A program made the translations under genes and the position numbers. A DNA stretch of 64,000 bases from contig NZ_CP061280.1 of NCBI RefSeq assembly GCF_014541205.1, positions 1,690,798 to 1,754,797 of the forward strand, written 5' to 3'. The stretch is from Mannheimia bovis. Lineage in GTDB: Bacteria; Pseudomonadota; Gammaproteobacteria; Enterobacterales; Pasteurellaceae. This document shows positions 48,361 through 57,048 of this stretch, one piece after another (the stretch's first letter is position 1; each line of letters begins with the position of its first letter). The notes under the pieces are model-generated. The model saw only the letters and a program-made list of their open reading frames with translations. It ran no database searches and had not been told where the DNA came from.

Positions 48361-49926
48361 TTAGAAAAACGACTGCTTGTAGTTATTTAGCCTATCATCT
48401 TTTAATATCTGTTCAACCTCTAAGCGAACATATCTGATCTCACCACCCACTTTTTCATAAAGTAAACCGACTTTTCCGTCCGGCAACTCTGCAATGCTAC
48501 TGTAGCCAAAAGTTTCATTATCATCAGTTATCTGAATATAATCTTGCCAATCAATGGTATTATCTGACTTGATTTCACCAATCCAAACTCTTCCATTAAT
48601 GCGTTTCCACATTTGCTTAGAATGAGCGTTAGAAAGCAGTACATACTCTTTGTCGTTAATTTCTTTTGAATATTTTATTGCTGATAATTGCGTGTAGGAA
48701 TTGAGTAACTCCGCATCAAATTCGCTACTTTGCCACGTCATACCTTCAGTATTACTGGTAGACACCAATACATTGCCTTTATTGGTACGGGTAAAAAGCA
48801 TTATTGTGCCGTCATTCAGCTCTACAATATGTGATTCACTCGCCTTATAAGGGGCTTTGTTACCACTAAATTTAACCGGTGTTTCTCCCATTACCCAAGT
48901 TTCTCCGCCGTCCTCACTTTTAATTATCGCAGTGAGTTCATTATCATTTTGGTCAATAAAATAAACCGGCACTAATAATGAACCGCTTTCTAACTGTACA
49001 CCTGTACCAGGACCTGTGCCGAGAAATTTCATCGAATCGGTTTTCAGCTGTGGGTTTAAATCAATCGGATTCGACCACGTTTTGCCGTTATCATCGCTGT
49101 AAATAAGCCATAAATAACTCGTCTTCTGTACTGTAAATGGGGCGGAACGATTAAACTCTTTTTGCGAAGAAAGAAAAATATTACCTTGGTAATTTGCTTC
49201 ATTTATCTCGCCTAAATAAACATCACCTAAGTCTCGATAGGCTTTATAAGGATTGCCTCGAGTTACTACTTGGTAGTCTGTTGGATTGTTTTGGGTATCA
49301 TACACTCGACCTAAAGTATGGCTTTGCTCTCGCAAAGTATAGGTCTGATCTTTACCAATCAGTTTCAAAAAGGCTTGACCATCAATGTTAGTGTAACCAC
49401 TACCTAACGCATTGGCTGGGTTAGCAGGCTCTCTTTTGCCGTGATAAGTAATATGACTATGAATGCCACTCGATTCGGGGTACATATCCACCAATAAGAA
49501 AATGCGTTCGGAATTTTTGTCTTGCACCATCACAGGGTCAATAACAAATGCCGATTGGGTATTTTCAAAATTAGGAGCATTGTAGGGCTGCTCAATTAAA
49601 TCGATCACGACTTGGTCGTTCTGCCAAGTTTTGCCGTTATCCAAACTTCGACGGATAACTAAATCAATATTACCCCAATCCTTATTATCAAATTGATGTT
49701 TATCAATTGCCGCTAACACAATGCCGTCTTCGGTGGTTAATAGCGAGGGAATACGGTAATTTTTTGCCAATTTATTCGCCACAAAAAGGGGCTTTTCTTG
49801 CCCAATAACAATATTATTCGCAATTTCCAGTTCCTCACCATAAGCATTCACTGCTCCAGCCGTCTGCTTGGCAAAACTGTAAGGTAAACATAGGCAGAAT
49901 AAACAAAAAACGATAATAGGTTTCAT
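48361..49926 (-). CDS. nanH: Secreted exo-alpha-sialidase
   Basis: GH33 enzyme releasing terminal sialic acid from host glycans. It has 521 residues from the ATG at 49926 (AGAGAT ahead); a TTG five codons earlier is less likely. A signal peptide (about 1-20, ending SFA) predicts export. The YRIPSL motif (about 62) gives the substrate-binding Arg; four Asp boxes follow: RSLDNGKTW (about 100), YSDDNGKTW (about 281), KSEDGGETW (about 343) and the weaker STSNTEGMTW (about 393). No membrane anchor or autotransporter barrel is seen. It lies between a surface lipoprotein and trpA and looks like accessory cargo; a perfect dyad covers its leader. Confidence 0.9.
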   Translation of the reverse strand: MKPIIVFCLFCLCLPYSFAKQTAGAVNAYGEELEIANNIVIGQEKPLFVANKLAKNYRIPSLLTTEDGIVLAAIDKHQFDNKDWGNIDLVIRRSLDNGKTWQNDQVVIDLIEQPYNAPNFENTQSAFVIDPVMVQDKNSERIFLLVDMYPESSGIHSHITYHGKREPANPANALGSGYTNIDGQAFLKLIGKDQTYTLREQSHTLGRVYDTQNNPTDYQVVTRGNPYKAYRDLGDVYLGEINEANYQGNIFLSSQKEFNRSAPFTVQKTSYLWLIYSDDNGKTWSNPIDLNPQLKTDSMKFLGTGPGTGVQLESGSLLVPVYFIDQNDNELTAIIKSEDGGETWVMGETPVKFSGNKAPYKASESHIVELNDGTIMLFTRTNKGNVLVSTSNTEGMTWQSSEFDAELLNSYTQLSAIKYSKEINDKEYVLLSNAHSKQMWKRINGRVWIGEIKSDNTIDWQDYIQITDDNETFGYSSIAELPDGKVGLLYEKVGGEIRYVRLEVEQILKDDRLNNYKQSFF

Positions 49927-49936
49927 AATATCTCTA

Positions 49937-49981
49937 TTCAAAATTAAGCGGCGTATTTTAGCTTAATGTATTAATTTTGAA
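49937..49981 (-). promoter_or_regulatory. Nested dyad in the nanH leader
   Basis: TTCAAAATTAA (49937-49947) and TTAATTTTGAA (49971-49981) are perfect 11-bp inverted repeats 23 bases apart. Inside them TTAAGC (49944-49949) and GCTTAA (49961-49966) form a second dyad. The block ends 10 bases before the nanH ATG. It could be an operator or an RNA hairpin next to the ribosome-binding site. Confidence 0.45.
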
Positions 49982-49991
49982 CAGTAAAACA

Positions 49992-50027
49992 AAACGCTTT
50001 TAACTTATTTTTAAGTTAAAAGCGTTT
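49992..50027 (-). terminator. Terminator of the SDR-trpB-trpA unit
   Basis: AAACGCTTTTAACTT pairs with AAGTTAAAAGCGTTT (15 bp, 6-base loop) and TGTTTTAC follows on the minus strand. It lies 33 bases after the trpA stop. Confidence 0.88.
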
Positions 50028-50060
50028 GCAAATTTTTTCGGTAAAATAACCGCTTGTCAG

Positions 50061-50867
50061 TTACTTAGTCGCAGCTTTCATCGCTTGTACAAATTCAGCA
50101 AGTTCTTCCAGCAAATTCGCTTGGTTATCTAAATTACGTTCAATAATCTTCACAATTGCCGAACCTGAAATTGCTCCATCAGCACCAAGTCTTAAGGCTT
50201 CTTTCACTTGTTCCGGTTTAGCAATACCAAAACCTTGTAAGATTGGTGCAGCATTCGCTTGTTTTAAGCTCTCCACTAAATTATCAAGATTACTTGCGTG
50301 AGCTTGGTTTTCCGCACTGGTTACACCTGCACGAGAAACTAAATAAGTATAGCCTTCAGTTAATTTTGCAATGCGTTGAATGGTATTTTCATCTGCATTT
50401 GGCGGGCAGATAAACACAGGCTGAATACCATATTTTTTAGCTGTTGGCACAAATTCTTCTGCTGCTAAAATAGGTAAATCCGCAATTAACACGGCATCAA
50501 CCCCGGATTGTTGGCAGCGTTGGAAGAATGTATCTGCAGTTGGCACAAAAATTAAGTTCGCACAAAGCAATAAACCAATTGGAATATCGGGATATTTCGC
50601 TCGAATTTTTTCAATCAAGGCAAAGCAAGCATCTGTACTGTAACCTGCATCTAATGCACGTTTGTTAGCCGCTTGAATAACAGGGCCATCTAATAGCGGA
50701 TCTGAAAATGGGAAACCTAATTCTAACGCATCAGCCCCATTGGCAATCATCGTTTCAATAATTTCAAAACTACGGTCAAAATCAGGATCGCATAAAGTAA
50801 CAAATGGTACGAAAGCCCCTTCGTTTTTCGCTTTTAAGCGGTTAAATAAGGTATCAAAACGGCTCAT
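50061..50867 (-). CDS. trpA: Tryptophan synthase alpha subunit
   Basis: Cleaves indole-3-glycerol phosphate to indole and glyceraldehyde-3-phosphate; indole passes to TrpB through a tunnel. It has 268 residues from the ATG at 50867. The end of trpB (GGAGGAG) acts as its ribosome-binding site and one base separates stop and start, so translation is coupled. [19 protein letters not shown] (about 46-64) contains the catalytic Glu and Asp; VLIADLP and [10 protein letters not shown] follow. trpEGDCF are not in this cluster. Confidence 0.96.
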   Translation of the reverse strand: MSRFDTLFNRLKAKNEGAFVPFVTLCDPDFDRSFEIIETMIANGADALELGFPFSDPLLDGPVIQAANKRALDAGYSTDACFALIEKIRAKYPDIPIGLLLCANLIFVPTADTFFQRCQQSGVDAVLIADLPILAAEEFVPTAKKYGIQPVFICPPNADENTIQRIAKLTEGYTYLVSRAGVTSAENQAHASNLDNLVESLKQANAAPILQGFGIAKPEQVKEALRLGADGAISGSAIVKIIERNLDNQANLLEELAEFVQAMKAATK

Positions 50868-50868
50868 T

Positions 50869-52059
50869 TTACTCTCCTCCATTTAAAATTTTATCGACCG
50901 TGAAAATGTCTTTATCGCCACGTCCAGATAAATTCACCACTAACAGTTGATCTTTTTCAGGATTTTGCTTAATCAACTTCAGTGCATAAGCTAAGGCGTG
51001 TGAAGACTCTAACGCAGGAATAATCCCTTCATTTTTAGCGAGTGCTTGGAAAGCATCTAATGCTTCTTGGTCAGTAATAGAGACATATTCTGCCCTCCCT
51101 GTTGCGTTTAAATAAGCGTGTTGCGGACCAACTGACGGGAAATCTAAGCCGGCTGAAATGGAATAAGATTCTTCAATTTGCCCATCTTTATCTTGCATAA
51201 TCGGCGATTTCATACCGAAGTAAATCCCCGTTGTACCGTGTTTGAGCGGAGCACCGTGCTCGCCTGTTTCAATGCCTTTGCCTGCCGGCTCTACACCGAT
51301 TAACTTCACTGATATTTCTTCAATGAAGTCTGCAAACATACCAATGGCATTAGAACCACCGCCAACAGCGGCAATGACAGCATCCGGCAAGCGGTCTTCT
51401 TTTTCTAAAATTTGGCGTTTGGTTTCTTCGCCAATCATTTTTTGGAACTCACGCACTATTGTCGGGAATGGGTGTGGACCTGCTGCCGTACCAATTAAAT
51501 AGTGGGTAGTATCATAGTTTGCCGCCCAATCACGCATCGCTTCACAACAGGCATCTTTTAGTGAGCAAGAACCTTTTTCGACAGGAATCACATCCGCCCC
51601 CATCAAACGCATACGAAACACGTTAGGCGATTGGCGTTCCACGTCTTTCGCCCCCATATAAACCACACAAGGCATACCAAGCATTGCACAGGCAAGAGCG
51701 GTTGCCACTCCGTGCTGACCTGCTCCCGTTTCAGCAATAATGCGGGTTTTCCCCATACGTTTTGCGAGTAAAATTTGCCCTAATACTTGGTTCGTTTTAT
51801 GTGCCCCACCGTGCAATAAATCTTCACGTTTTAAATAAAGTTTAGTATTAGTGCCTTTAGTAAGATTACGGCAAAGCGTTAATGCCGTTGGGCGACCTGC
51901 GTAGTTTTTTAATAAATCTGTAAATTCTGCTTGGAATGTTGGATCTTGTTGAGCTTCAACAAAAGCCTGTTCTAATTCTTTGAGTACCGGCACTAAAATT
52001 TCAGGTACATACATACCACCAAATTCGCCAAAATAAGGATTAAGAAGTGTATCTGACAT
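50869..52059 (-). CDS. trpB: Tryptophan synthase beta subunit
   Basis: Pyridoxal-phosphate enzyme joining indole and serine to tryptophan. It has 396 residues. [15 protein letters not shown] carries the PLP lysine (about K86), [16 protein letters not shown] and the phosphate-binding [12 protein letters not shown] (about 231) follow, and [16 protein letters not shown] and NLSGRGDKD close the site. AGGAAATA precedes the ATG. It sits 18 bases after the SDR gene and shares its TrpR-controlled promoter. Confidence 0.97.
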   Translation of the reverse strand: MSDTLLNPYFGEFGGMYVPEILVPVLKELEQAFVEAQQDPTFQAEFTDLLKNYAGRPTALTLCRNLTKGTNTKLYLKREDLLHGGAHKTNQVLGQILLAKRMGKTRIIAETGAGQHGVATALACAMLGMPCVVYMGAKDVERQSPNVFRMRLMGADVIPVEKGSCSLKDACCEAMRDWAANYDTTHYLIGTAAGPHPFPTIVREFQKMIGEETKRQILEKEDRLPDAVIAAVGGGSNAIGMFADFIEEISVKLIGVEPAGKGIETGEHGAPLKHGTTGIYFGMKSPIMQDKDGQIEESYSISAGLDFPSVGPQHAYLNATGRAEYVSITDQEALDAFQALAKNEGIIPALESSHALAYALKLIKQNPEKDQLLVVNLSGRGDKDIFTVDKILNGGE

Positions 52060-52077
52060 AATATTTCCTTTATATAT

Positions 52078-52830
52078 TTATAGGTTTCTTGTTACATTCA
52101 AGGCAGATGACGTTTGAGCTACCGGCATTACTTCAACACGGTTAATATTGACGTGTTCCGGTTGTTGATTTAACCAAAGCACGATATTAGCCACATCTTC
52201 AGGACGAACAAATTCAACATTTTCATAAATTTTCGCTGCTTTCTCATCATTACCTTTAAAGCGAACATTAGAAAATTCCGTTCCGCCACATAAGCCCGGC
52301 TCAACGTTAGATACTCGTACTTTTGTACCTGCTAAATCTGCACGCAAGTTTAAGCTAAACTGCTTCACAAAGGCTTTTGTACCACCATAGACATTCCCAC
52401 CCGGATAAGGGTAAGTCCCTGCAATCGAACCAATATTAATAATATGTCCTGAATTATGTTCAATCATTTCAGGGAGAACTAAGCGTGTCATTGTTACCAA
52501 GCCTTTAATATTAGTATCGATCATTTGATACCAGTCATTTAAATCTGCTTTATGAGCAGGCTCTAAACCTAACGCCAAACCTGCGTTATTCACTAATAAG
52601 TCAATCTTTCGCCAACTTTGAGGGCGGCTATTTAATGCTTTTTCAACTTCTGAGGGATCTTGAATATCAAATACAAGCGGTAGAAAATTGTCGCCAAATT
52701 GCAAATGTAGTTCGCTTAAACGCTCTGCACGTCTGCCTGTGCCAATCACTCTATAGCCTGATTGAAGAAGTAATTTACAAATTGCTAAGCCAAAACCGGC
52801 GGTTGCCCCTGTTACTAATGCAGTTTTCAT
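52078..52830 (-). CDS. Short-chain dehydrogenase (YdfG-like)
   Basis: NAD(P)-dependent oxidoreductase of 250 residues, close in pattern to E. coli YdfG, which oxidises L-allo-threonine, serine and 3-hydroxy acids. TGATAGFGLAIC (about 7-18) binds the cofactor, NNAGLALG (about 86) is the second SDR motif, INIGSIAGTYPYPGGNVYGGTKAF carries the catalytic Ser, Tyr and Lys (about 135-156), and VEPGLCGGTEF follows. It is the first gene of SDR-trpB-trpA, downstream of a TrpR operator; the same order is known from H. influenzae. Its substrate in tryptophan metabolism, if any, is unknown. Confidence 0.9.
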   Translation of the reverse strand: MKTALVTGATAGFGLAICKLLLQSGYRVIGTGRRAERLSELHLQFGDNFLPLVFDIQDPSEVEKALNSRPQSWRKIDLLVNNAGLALGLEPAHKADLNDWYQMIDTNIKGLVTMTRLVLPEMIEHNSGHIINIGSIAGTYPYPGGNVYGGTKAFVKQFSLNLRADLAGTKVRVSNVEPGLCGGTEFSNVRFKGNDEKAAKIYENVEFVRPEDVANIVLWLNQQPEHVNINRVEVMPVAQTSSALNVTRNL

Positions 52831-52851
52831 CTTTTGCCCTCAAAATTAAAA

Positions 52852-52889
52852 TGTACTATTAAAGTAGTACAAAATTTTAAAAATTGCAA
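52852..52889 (-). promoter_or_regulatory. TrpR operator and promoter of SDR-trpB-trpA
   Basis: GTACTATTAAAGTAGTAC (52853-52870) has the half-sites GTACTA and TAGTAC at the spacing of the E. coli trp operator. On the minus strand TTGCAA (52889-52884), a 17-base spacer and TACTTT (52866-52861) form a promoter whose -10 lies inside the operator, so bound repressor would block polymerase. The SDR start is 22 bases after the operator. trpR itself is at 41.5 kb. Confidence 0.85.
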
Positions 52890-52915
52890 GAAATATATAG
52901 CTTAGAAAAGAAAAA

Positions 52916-52935
52916 AGCGTACCAAAAGGTACGCT
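52916..52935 (-). terminator. Terminator of the NhaC-family gene
   Basis: AGCGTACC pairs with GGTACGCT around a 4-base loop, followed on the minus strand by TTTTTCTTTTC. It ends the carrier gene about 140 bases after its stop. Confidence 0.8.
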
Positions 52936-53071
52936 AAATACATAGGAGGATCTTATTTTAAGATTTATATAACACAACATTCGATATCCATATCTTAGGT
53001 TGCATTCTATAGCATAAATAAATTTAATTCTGTGATTGCCTTCACATTTTTAGAAATTAACCTTTATTTTT
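52936..53071. other. Untranslated stretch after the NhaC-family gene
   Basis: About 135 bases with no supported ORF. AT-rich; a GGAGG near 52945 has no start after it. Probably the 3' untranslated part of the carrier transcript. Confidence 0.4.
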
Positions 53072-54601
53072 CTACTTTTTTGCTTTAAAGATTAAAATTA
53101 AGACTGCCATCACCGCAGCTGTTGCTACAAATCCTAATAAAGCCGATTGTGTGAAACCTACTACTAAGTAGCCAACAATAGATGCAGCAGCAACTAATAA
53201 TGCATACGGTAATTGCGAAATAACGTGATCCATATGGTTACATTGTGCACCGGTTGAAGACAAAATCGTGGTGTCCGACACCGGTGAACAGTGGTCTCCG
53301 CATACCGCCCCCGCCATTACTGCCGACAAGCAAGGAATGATTAATGTAGGATCAGAATGAACCGCCATTGCCGCTCCAATCGGTAACATAATACCGAATG
53401 TTCCCCAGCTTGTACCTGTTGAGAATGCCATAAATGCGGCTAATACGAATAAAATTGCCGGTAAGAATCCTGCTGCAATATGCTCGCCAACTAAGCCTGA
53501 TAAGTATTTGCCTGTTTGCATATCACTTACTACGCCATTAATTGTCCAAGCGAAGAATAAAATCGTAATTGCACCCGACATCATTTTTACGCCCAATCCA
53601 TAAGCACGGAAGTAATTTTTTAGCGAAATATGACCGCTTGCCATAATACAAACGGTAGCAACAATCAGTGCGGCAAGACCACCCACTACTAACGAAACGC
53701 CCACAGTAGTATTTTCAAACGCTCCTAAAATAGAGAATGGGGTACCGGCTTCAGATAACGCATCAGCACCTGTTTTGATCATCATCGCAACCGTAGCTAC
53801 AATTAAGGTAATAATCGGGAATACTAAATTTCGCATTCGACCTTTAACTTCAATAGTTTCTTCCTCTACTTCTGCTAAATGTTCAGTTTGGCGTTCAAAA
53901 CGAGCCATTGAGCCAATATCAAATGAGAAATAAGCCACAAAGAATACCATAATCATAGAGAAAATCGCATAGAAGTTCATTGCACTCATTGTCATAAATG
54001 CACCTAGTGGCGAATACCCTGTGATTGAGTGTGTTGCCAATAAACCCGCAATTAAGGTAATAATATAAGCACCCCAGCTTGAAATCGGCATCAATACGCA
54101 CATTGGTGCAGCGGTTGAATCAAGGATATAAGCTAATTTTGCACGAGAAACTCGGAATTTATCCGTTACAGGACGAGCAATTGCCCCTACCGCTAAACTA
54201 TGGAAATAGTCATCAATAAAAGTGAAAAATACTAAACCTGCTGCTACCAATTTTGCACCACGTTTACCTTTTATTCTTTTTTGAGCCCAATTCGCAAAGG
54301 CTTGATTACTTCCTGAAATGCTTAATAAAGAAGTTAATACCCCTAATAAAATTAAGAATAAAATAATATTGATATTATTAGCGTTTAATCCCTCTTCCGG
54401 TCCTTTATAAACTAAAGAAACAACACTATTTTTAATATAAGTAAGTGCATCAAGAAAATTACTATTGGTTAGCATAAATGCACCAAATATAATCCCAATG
54501 CTTAATGAAATAATCACTTTGCGTGTCACAATTGCTAAAATTAATGCAATCAGAGCAGGTAACACAGACCAAAACGATGTGGAATAATCAACTAGATTCA
54601 T
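53072..54601 (-). CDS. NhaC-family carrier under lysine riboswitch (LysW-like)
   Basis: Inner-membrane carrier of 509 residues from the ATG at 54601 (AGAGG ahead; an 18-codon extension is unsupported). About twelve helices. TFIDDYFHSLAVGAIARPVTD (about 136) and GTSWGTFGIMLPIGAAMA (about 400) with GDHCSPVSDTTILSS (about 440) are NhaC-superfamily landmarks. By name it would be a Na+/H+ antiporter, but a lysine riboswitch lies directly upstream. NhaC-type genes behind such switches have been proposed as lysine transporters (LysW). I favour lysine uptake; the substrate is inference from regulation. Confidence 0.85.
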   Translation of the reverse strand: MNLVDYSTSFWSVLPALIALILAIVTRKVIISLSIGIIFGAFMLTNSNFLDALTYIKNSVVSLVYKGPEEGLNANNINIILFLILLGVLTSLLSISGSNQAFANWAQKRIKGKRGAKLVAAGLVFFTFIDDYFHSLAVGAIARPVTDKFRVSRAKLAYILDSTAAPMCVLMPISSWGAYIITLIAGLLATHSITGYSPLGAFMTMSAMNFYAIFSMIMVFFVAYFSFDIGSMARFERQTEHLAEVEEETIEVKGRMRNLVFPIITLIVATVAMMIKTGADALSEAGTPFSILGAFENTTVGVSLVVGGLAALIVATVCIMASGHISLKNYFRAYGLGVKMMSGAITILFFAWTINGVVSDMQTGKYLSGLVGEHIAAGFLPAILFVLAAFMAFSTGTSWGTFGIMLPIGAAMAVHSDPTLIIPCLSAVMAGAVCGDHCSPVSDTTILSSTGAQCNHMDHVISQLPYALLVAAASIVGYLVVGFTQSALLGFVATAAVMAVLILIFKAKK

Positions 54602-54725
54602 AAAACCTCTAAAATGACTTTGTATAATTTGTATATAATAATGATAGCCAAACAAGAAATGTACTGAGATATTTATAGAAATAAATATAAAGGAAGGAAA
54701 TATGACAAACTAAAACCCACCCTAA

Positions 54726-54886
54726 CAGTAGCACTCCGTAGCATTTACTACGACAGTGTCGTTTCTTTCGAGAACGACCCCAACCAATTAAGATGACGCC
54801 TAATTGATTTCGGCAAATCCACCTTTCCTTTTTCTTCATCGTTTTCCACTCAGAAAAAATACTTATTGAATTTGCACCTCTACATT
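54726..54886 (-). promoter_or_regulatory. Lysine riboswitch (L-box)
   Basis: Read on the minus strand the region contains the conserved blocks of the lysine aptamer in order: GTAGAGGTGCAAATTC (near 54883), TCTGAGTGG, GATGAAG then GGAAAGG, TTTGCCGAAATC (near 54807), a long P5-type hairpin, CGTAGTAAATGCTACGG, and the closing GGAGTGCTAC (near 54738), which pairs with the opening GTAG to form P1. It lies about 125 bases before the carrier start. Lysine binding would repress the downstream gene. I cannot tell transcriptional from translational control: no strong T-run terminator is seen before the ATG. Confidence 0.88.
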
Positions 54887-55032
54887 TTGTAGGACAACAC
54901 AAAGATACCACGAATATCCTAAGATATAAAGTACCTCTTTTTTATTTATATTTATTTACCTTAAATATCTTTTAATATATGATAAATAAGAATAGATTTT
55001 ATTTCTTAACTAAAAACATTAAGGAGAATACA

Positions 55033-55452
55033 ATGTCAGATTTAAAAAGTCTTTTAAACATCCGTAGTTTAAGAGTATTTGCTAAAGATTTAGCACTTGA
55101 ACAATTAAAATCACTTGCTGAAAAATTAGATACTATTATTGCTGAAAAAGAAGAAGAAATCAGAAAAGAAGAGCAAGAAAAAGCAAAACAATTAGAAAAC
55201 TTAAATAAATACGCAGAAATGTTAAAACAAGATGGGCTTTCTATTGATGAATTAGCTCAATTATTAGCAGATAAAGTAATTAAAGGTCGCAAAGCCCCTA
55301 AAGCACGCAAACCGATTGCCTCTCGTCCTGCTAAATATAAATTTGTTGATTCTGAAGGTAATGAAAAAACGTGGACAGGTCAAGGCAGAACACCAAAAGC
55401 ATTGCAAGAAGCACTTGATAAAGGCAAGAAATTAGAAGATTTTGCTATTTAA
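55033..55452 (+). CDS. hns: H-NS-family nucleoid protein
   Basis: Binds AT-rich DNA and silences horizontally acquired and stress genes. It has 139 residues from the ATG at 55033 (AAGGAG ahead), not the 18-codon longer frame. The N-terminal oligomerisation helix with coiled coil spans about 5-65 (LLNIRSLRVFAKDLALEQLKS; EEEIRKEEQEKAKQLE), followed by a basic linker KGRKAPKARKP and the C-terminal DNA-binding domain KYKFVDSEGNEKTWTGQGRTP, whose hook is GQGRTP. Divergent from the riboswitch-controlled carrier; upstream is AT-rich. It neighbours purU, as in H. influenzae. Confidence 0.94.
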   Translation: MSDLKSLLNIRSLRVFAKDLALEQLKSLAEKLDTIIAEKEEEIRKEEQEKAKQLENLNKYAEMLKQDGLSIDELAQLLADKVIKGRKAPKARKPIASRPAKYKFVDSEGNEKTWTGQGRTPKALQEALDKGKKLEDFAI

Positions 55453-55525
55453 TTTATTATTTATATAAAGATTAGATATGAGAGAACTCTAATTGGGTTC
55501 TCTTATTTTTATAATAGGATATCAA

Positions 55526-56362
55526 ATGCTTGAACATAAAATTTTATTAACTGAATGCCCAGATGATACAGGGTTAGTCGCTAAAATTACCAATATTTGT
55601 TACAAACACCAATTAAATATTATTAAAAACTCGGAATTTGTGGATAACGAAACGAAACGCTTTTTTATGCGTACGGAGTTAAACGGTATTTTTAACGATA
55701 AAACATTACTAGCCGATCTAGAATTTACTTTGCCTGAGGGTTCAATTTATAAATTATTGCCAAAGCAGAGAAAGCGTATTGTTATTTTAGTAACCAAAGA
55801 AGCTCACTGTTTAGGCGATTTATTAATGAAAAACTATTATGGTGGTTTAGATGTAGAAATTGCAGCTGTAATCGGTAATCACGACACATTAAGAGAATTA
55901 GTTGAACGCTTTGATGTGCCGTTCCACTTGGTCAGCCACGAAAATCTGACCCGTGTTGAACACGATAAATTATTAGCCGATAAAATTGACGAATACGCCC
56001 CGGATTATATTGTATTAGCTAAATATATGCGTGTGCTTAATCCTGAATTTGTAGCACGTTATCCAAATCGTGTGGTAAATATTCACCACTCTTTCTTACC
56101 TGCATTTATTGGTGCGAAGCCATACCAACGAGCTTATGAGCGTGGGGTAAAAATTATTGGTGCAACGGCTCATTTTGTAAATGATGAATTAGATGAAGGT
56201 CCGATTATTATGCAAAATGTGATCAACGTAGATCACACCTATACCGCAGAAGCAATGATGCGTGCAGGGCGAGACGTAGAAAAAACCGTTCTTAGCCAAG
56301 CATTAGAATTAGTTCTTTCTGATAAGATCTTTGTTTATAAAAATAAAACCATTATTTTATAA
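55526..56362 (+). CDS. purU: Formyltetrahydrofolate deformylase
   Basis: Hydrolyses 10-formyl-THF to formate and THF, balancing one-carbon pools and supplying formate for PurT. It has 278 residues from the ATG at 55526; an 11-codon upstream extension lacks support. An ACT domain (LTECPDDTGLVAKITNICYKH, about 6-26) is followed by a formyltransferase fold: AVIGNHDTLRELVERFDVPFH, then VNIHHSFLPAFIGAKPYQRAYERGVK with the catalytic Asn and His (about 185-189), and ATAHFVNDELDEGPII with the Asp. It ends at a bidirectional terminator. Confidence 0.95.
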   Translation: MLEHKILLTECPDDTGLVAKITNICYKHQLNIIKNSEFVDNETKRFFMRTELNGIFNDKTLLADLEFTLPEGSIYKLLPKQRKRIVILVTKEAHCLGDLLMKNYYGGLDVEIAAVIGNHDTLRELVERFDVPFHLVSHENLTRVEHDKLLADKIDEYAPDYIVLAKYMRVLNPEFVARYPNRVVNIHHSFLPAFIGAKPYQRAYERGVKIIGATAHFVNDELDEGPIIMQNVINVDHTYTAEAMMRAGRDVEKTVLSQALELVLSDKIFVYKNKTIIL

Positions 56363-56366
56363 AACA

Positions 56367-56396
56367 AATAGCCAGTAATTAAAACTGGCTATTTTT
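56367..56396. terminator. Bidirectional terminator between purU and the SanA-like gene
   Basis: AATAGCCAGT pairs with ACTGGCTATT (10 bp, 7-base loop), with T residues after on the plus strand and A residues before. It overlaps the end of the converging gene. Confidence 0.85.
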
Positions 56397-57048
56397 ATTT
56401 AGATGGTATATCTTCCAATGTTTCAGGGGTTTTACCTATTAATAAATTAAATAGCATTGCCGTTCTTGCAAAAATCTCTCTCAACCTTACTTGATAAGCC
56501 CCATCTGGATATTTCGCAGCAAAGCAAATCGCATCTATATTTTTAAATTTCGCAATAAATAATGCCCTTTCACAATGAAACTTCTGCGACACAATCGTAA
56601 ATGGCGGTAATTTATACACTTCTGTCGCTCTTATAATCGAATCGAAAGTAGTATAGCCTGCATAATCTTGCTTAATTTGTGGCTGAGGTATACCCATTTT
56701 CAGCAAATCATTGGTCATTGTTTTAGGCTCATTATAATAAGGAGTTTTATTATCTCCACTGACTAAAAGTTTATTTACTTTTTCACTTTTCACTAGTTGT
56801 TTCGCAGCTTCCAAGCGATATTTATAATATTCATTAATTACATTTTTTGAATAAAATTTTGCCGTCCCAAGCACTACGGCATAATCTCGATGAGGCAGTT
56901 CCTTAATCTCGCTATAGACTTTATCTCGCACAGCATAACTGGTAATAGAATCCACAATTAATAAGATTGCAATTCCTATCAAATGTAACATCACAATCAC
57001 TTTAAATATTTTTATGCCAAACTGCTTAATTTGATGAAAAAACGGCAA
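56395..57048 (-). CDS. SanA/YdcF-family membrane protein (DUF218)
   Basis: 217 residues. One N-terminal membrane helix (about 14-34) anchors a periplasmic DUF218 domain: YAVVLGTAK (about 55), YKYRLEAAKQL, KLLVSGDNKTPYYNEPKTMTN and the Thr/Asp region YAGYTTFDSIIRA, ending FTIVSQKFHCERALFIA. It resembles SanA, linked to vancomycin sensitivity and envelope barrier in E. coli; the molecular function is unknown. No operon partner. Confidence 0.85.
   Translation of the reverse strand: MPFFHQIKQFGIKIFKVIVMLHLIGIAILLIVDSITSYAVRDKVYSEIKELPHRDYAVVLGTAKFYSKNVINEYYKYRLEAAKQLVKSEKVNKLLVSGDNKTPYYNEPKTMTNDLLKMGIPQPQIKQDYAGYTTFDSIIRATEVYKLPPFTIVSQKFHCERALFIAKFKNIDAICFAAKYPDGAYQVRLREIFARTAMLFNLLIGKTPETLEDIPSK

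Noticed and set aside
54609-54911. 100-residue ORF on the minus strand upstream of the NhaC-family gene
   Set aside because: It lies over the lysine riboswitch; the conserved RNA blocks explain the sequence and the peptide has no ribosome-binding site.
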